The position numbers and the translations under genes were made by a program. The notes under the pieces were generated by a model, which worked only from the letters and a program-made list of their open reading frames with translations, was not told the origin of the DNA and searched no databases. 9,522 bases of DNA from Methanobacteriota archaeon (lineage in GTDB: Archaea > Thermoplasmatota > Poseidoniia > Poseidoniales > Thalassarchaeaceae). The stretch covers positions 4,504-14,025 of the forward strand of contig PATZ01000020.1 of the NCBI GenBank assembly GCA_002712575.1. The letters run 5' to 3'. Position 1 is the stretch's first letter, and each line of letters opens with the position of its first letter. This document shows positions 8,137-9,522 of this stretch, one piece after another.

Positions 8137-8145
8137 TTTAGAAAA

Positions 8146-8694
8146 ATGTATAGGATTGTAACAAGAGAGGATACTATACGTATACCGGCAGAATATATCC
8201 GCCGTGGTCGTAAATTAGAAGAACATATTGATGAATTAGCTCATGAAGCATTCGAAGGAAGGTTTGATGAAAATGAACATTACACATTAGTCACATTCAA
8301 TCATGAAGCAGTAGGCAGAGGTAAGATAATACATGGAGATGGAGCAATTTATCAGAGTGTTAAATTTACTGCATTAGTTTTTACTATGGAAAATAACGAA
8401 GTTGTAGATGGTGCTGTTTCTGAAGTATCTGAATATGGCGCATTTGTAAGAATTGGGCCAATAGAGGCATTATTGCATAAATCCCAAATTCTCGACGAAC
8501 CTATTCAAGTTAATCTTGGAATACGTAGAATAGAAGGTTCTCAAACTGGTAAATCTCTAACAGAAGGCTCTTTTGTAAGGTCAAGAATAGTTTCTAAGGC
8601 AATAAATCAAAACGATCCTCGTTCAAGTAAAATCGGCCTAAACTGTAAAATGGATGGATTAGGTTGTTTCGATTGGCTATCAGAGAGTGATTAA
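8146..8694 (+). CDS. rpoE1: DNA-directed RNA polymerase subunit Rpo7 (RpoE1, Rpb7 homologue)
   Basis: This is one half of the Rpo4/Rpo7 stalk of archaeal RNA polymerase, which binds emerging RNA and aids open complex formation. The product has 182 residues, the normal archaeal length. It starts MYRIVTREDTIRIP, the typical Rpo7 N-terminus, and the RNP-like N-terminal domain runs to about residue 80 (with the GRGKIIHGDGA tip loop near residue 62). The C-terminal S1/OB RNA-binding domain follows, with VVDGAVSEVSEYGAFVRIGPIEALLHKSQI and the late KIGLNCKMDGLGCFDWL block, matching the usual K-IGLTMRQPGLG-WI ending. The start is set by the GGAGG site. The gene heads a tight operon with spt4, and this rpoE1-spt4 order is widely conserved in archaea. 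Confidence 0.96.
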   Translation: MYRIVTREDTIRIPAEYIRRGRKLEEHIDELAHEAFEGRFDENEHYTLVTFNHEAVGRGKIIHGDGAIYQSVKFTALVFTMENNEVVDGAVSEVSEYGAFVRIGPIEALLHKSQILDEPIQVNLGIRRIEGSQTGKSLTEGSFVRSRIVSKAINQNDPRSSKIGLNCKMDGLGCFDWLSESD

Positions 8695-8695
8695 G

Positions 8696-8899
8696 ATGGT
8701 AAAGATTCCGTTTGCATGTGGGGAATGCAATCGAATTCTAGATGATGGTATTGTACAATGTAATCATTGTCCAAACGCTCCAGTTACTACAGACTGGCAG
8801 GGATTTGTTGTAATTCTTCATCCTTCCAGATCTGAAATAGCAAAAAGACTTAATGTTTCAGCACCAGGTAACTATGCATTAAAAGTTAATATTCGTTAG
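8696..8899 (+). CDS. spt4: Transcription elongation factor Spt4 (RpoE2)
   Basis: This small zinc protein pairs with Spt5 on RNA polymerase and promotes processive elongation. The product has 67 residues. A four-cysteine zinc site is formed by C8, C11, C22 and C25 (CGEC ... CNHC). It is followed by the Spt4 body DWQGFVVILHPSRSEIAKRL and the ending PGNYALKV, all characteristic of archaeal Spt4. ATG 8696 begins one base after the rpoE1 stop (TAA-G-ATG), suggesting coupled translation. A GTG at 8687 would add three residues (MIK) and overlap rpoE1; it is less likely but not excluded. The stop codon TAG (8897-8899) overlaps the ribosome binding site of the next gene. Confidence 0.95.
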   Translation: MVKIPFACGECNRILDDGIVQCNHCPNAPVTTDWQGFVVILHPSRSEIAKRLNVSAPGNYALKVNIR

Positions 8900-8904
8900 G
8901 AGAT
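8899..8904 (+). promoter_or_regulatory. Ribosome binding site that supports a TTG start of rps24e
   Basis: GGAGAT begins in the last base of the spt4 stop codon and lies six bases before TTG 8911. The only nearby ATG (8903) is in another frame and reaches a TAA after five codons, so the TTG is the most plausible start. Confidence 0.7.
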
Positions 8905-8910
8905 GAAAAT

Positions 8911-9225
8911 TTGGAAATAATAGAGAGAAAAGAAAATACTTTACTTGGTAGGGTAGAAATAACCTTTACCTTAAATCATTCAAATGCGCCTACTCCTTCT
9001 TTATCAAAAATGATTGAAATGGCAATGAAACTAGAACCAGGTTCAAAAAAGGATCTGATTTATATTAAAAATGTTAATACTAGATTCGGAATGGCTAGAA
9101 CAAATGGTTTAGTATTAATCTACGAATCAGAAGAATATGCCAATTTAGAACCAGATTACATTAAATTAAGGCATGAAATTCCAGAAGAATCAAGTTCAGA
9201 AGTATCGGAAGGAGGGGATGAATAA
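8911..9225 (+). CDS. rps24e: Small-subunit ribosomal protein eS24
   Basis: This component of the archaeal 30S subunit is shared with eukaryotes and absent from bacteria. The 104-residue product shows the family pattern: an N-terminal IIERKENTLLGRVEITFTLNH (compare R-E-N-x-L-L-x-R-x-E), then APTPSLSKMIEMAMK matching the conserved TPS/TP-R helix. NTRFGMARTNGLVLIYES follows, matching the conserved fG-x-x-x-x-x-G-x-x-x-vY-S/E block near residues 56-73. The C-terminal tail is acidic and serine-rich. Translation starts at TTG, backed by a well-placed GGAGAT. The gene follows spt4 by 11 bases and its stop overlaps the next start by one base (TAATG). In many Euryarchaeota a GTP-dependent dephospho-CoA kinase (DUF359) gene sits between spt4 and rps24e; there is no room for one here. 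Confidence 0.93.
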   Translation: MEIIERKENTLLGRVEITFTLNHSNAPTPSLSKMIEMAMKLEPGSKKDLIYIKNVNTRFGMARTNGLVLIYESEEYANLEPDYIKLRHEIPEESSSEVSEGGDE

Positions 9226-9428
9226 TGCCTGATGGAAGTCCAAACCCACAAGCCAAACATACCAAATACGTAATCGAGGGAGATTCACTAATCAGAAAAA
9301 GCGAGTTTTGCCCTATATGCGGTCCTGGTGTTTTCTTAGGAATACATAAAGACAGAAAAGTCTGTGGTAAATGTGGCTATTCTGATCCTCCAAAAACCTA
9401 CAGAGGAATTTATCAGGAAGAAGAATAA
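9225..9428 (+). CDS. rps27ae: Small-subunit ribosomal protein eS31 (S27ae)
   Basis: This zinc-binding 30S protein is the archaeal counterpart of the ribosomal half of the eukaryotic ubiquitin-S27a fusion. The product has 67 residues and no ubiquitin part, as expected in archaea. The zinc site is C29-x2-C32 ... C47-x2-C50 (FCPICGPGVFLGIHKDRKVCGKCGY), with the conserved CP-CGPG and CGKCG blocks. The N-terminal part has KHTKYVIEGDSLIRK and the C-terminus is acidic (QEEE). The ATG overlaps the rps24e stop by one base, and GGAGGGG at 9211-9217 provides a strong ribosome binding site seven bases ahead. In many archaea kae1/bud32 follows; that gene is not recognisable in the remaining 94 bases. Confidence 0.95.
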   Translation: MPDGSPNPQAKHTKYVIEGDSLIRKSEFCPICGPGVFLGIHKDRKVCGKCGYSDPPKTYRGIYQEEE

Positions 9429-9522
9429 TCTTCCCATAATCCATCATTGGTTAATATCTTAGAATTTGATATGTGGATTCCAATATTCTCTCTCTTCTTG
9501 AATAAGACATCATTATCTTTTA
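9413..9522 (-). CDS. Possible C-terminal end of a minus-strand gene (cut by right edge)
   Basis: On the minus strand a frame enters at the right edge and stays open for 35 codons to a TGA at 9413-9415, ending in NSKILTNDGLWEDYSSS. It overlaps the last 16 bases of rps27ae tail to tail. The amino acid mix (charged, with Trp and Gly) looks protein-like, while one of the other two minus-strand frames closes at once and the other after 23 codons. One plus-strand frame here is also open to the edge (with an ATG at 9470), so the choice is uncertain. I do not recognise the family. Confidence 0.35.
   Translation of the reverse strand, partial: KDNDVLFKKRENIGIHISNSKILTNDGLWEDYSSS

Noticed and set aside
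8071..8145. Longer rpoE1 starting at ATG 8071.
   Set aside because: The extra 25 residues (rich in Arg and Cys) do not belong to Rpo7. ATG 8146 has GGAGG nine bases upstream and gives the canonical N-terminus, and the region forms a hairpin.
8687..8695. GTG at 8687 as the start of spt4.
   Set aside because: ATG 8696 immediately after the rpoE1 stop gives a normal-length Spt4. The GTG adds only three residues with no family support, though it cannot be fully excluded.
8903..8920. ATG at 8903 as the start of rps24e.
   Set aside because: It is out of frame and meets a TAA after five codons. TTG 8911 has a better-placed ribosome binding site and gives the family N-terminus.

Overview
The window looks like part of an AT-rich archaeal chromosome, most plausibly a marine planktonic euryarchaeon of the Poseidoniales (Marine Group II) type. 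The domain is secure. The right end carries an archaeal/eukaryotic-type cluster: RNA polymerase subunit Rpo7 (RpoE1), Spt4, and ribosomal proteins eS24 and eS31 (S27ae). None of these has a bacterial form. The narrower lineage is an inference from low GC and from the style of the giant secreted propeller/CARDB/Ig-like protein, and no sequence comparison was made.

Layout. At positions 1-556 (minus strand) lies the N-terminal part of a secreted beta-propeller protein with a BNR/Asp-box motif, cut by the left edge. Divergent from it, purC (662-1573, plus) encodes SAICAR synthase of de novo purine synthesis. One base after the purC stop comes the end of a convergent minus-strand pair: a 1895-residue surface protein (7900-2213) followed 23 bases later by a 204-residue protein I do not recognise (2189-1575). 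The giant protein has a signal anchor, an FG-GAP/VCBS-like propeller, a CARDB domain, about nine Ig-like modules, one transmembrane helix and a charged cytoplasmic tail.

From 7901 to 8145 there is a 245-base divergent control region. It holds an inverted repeat built on GTAC, a candidate TATA box, a GC-rich patch and a strong hairpin just upstream of the rpoE1 ribosome binding site. Then come rpoE1 (8146-8694), spt4 (8696-8899), rps24e (8911-9225) and rps27ae (9225-9428). These genes are packed with gaps of 1 and 11 bases and a one-base overlap, clearly one operon. The last 110 bases may carry the C-terminal end of a minus-strand gene that runs off the right edge.

Functionally the window combines a conserved information-processing operon, one purine enzyme and exported proteins facing the outside. 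The parts least explained by known families are the giant surface protein with its small partner, and the structured leader of the rpoE1 operon. I saw no mobile element, tRNA, rRNA or CRISPR array. No stretch longer than 300 bases lacks a gene.
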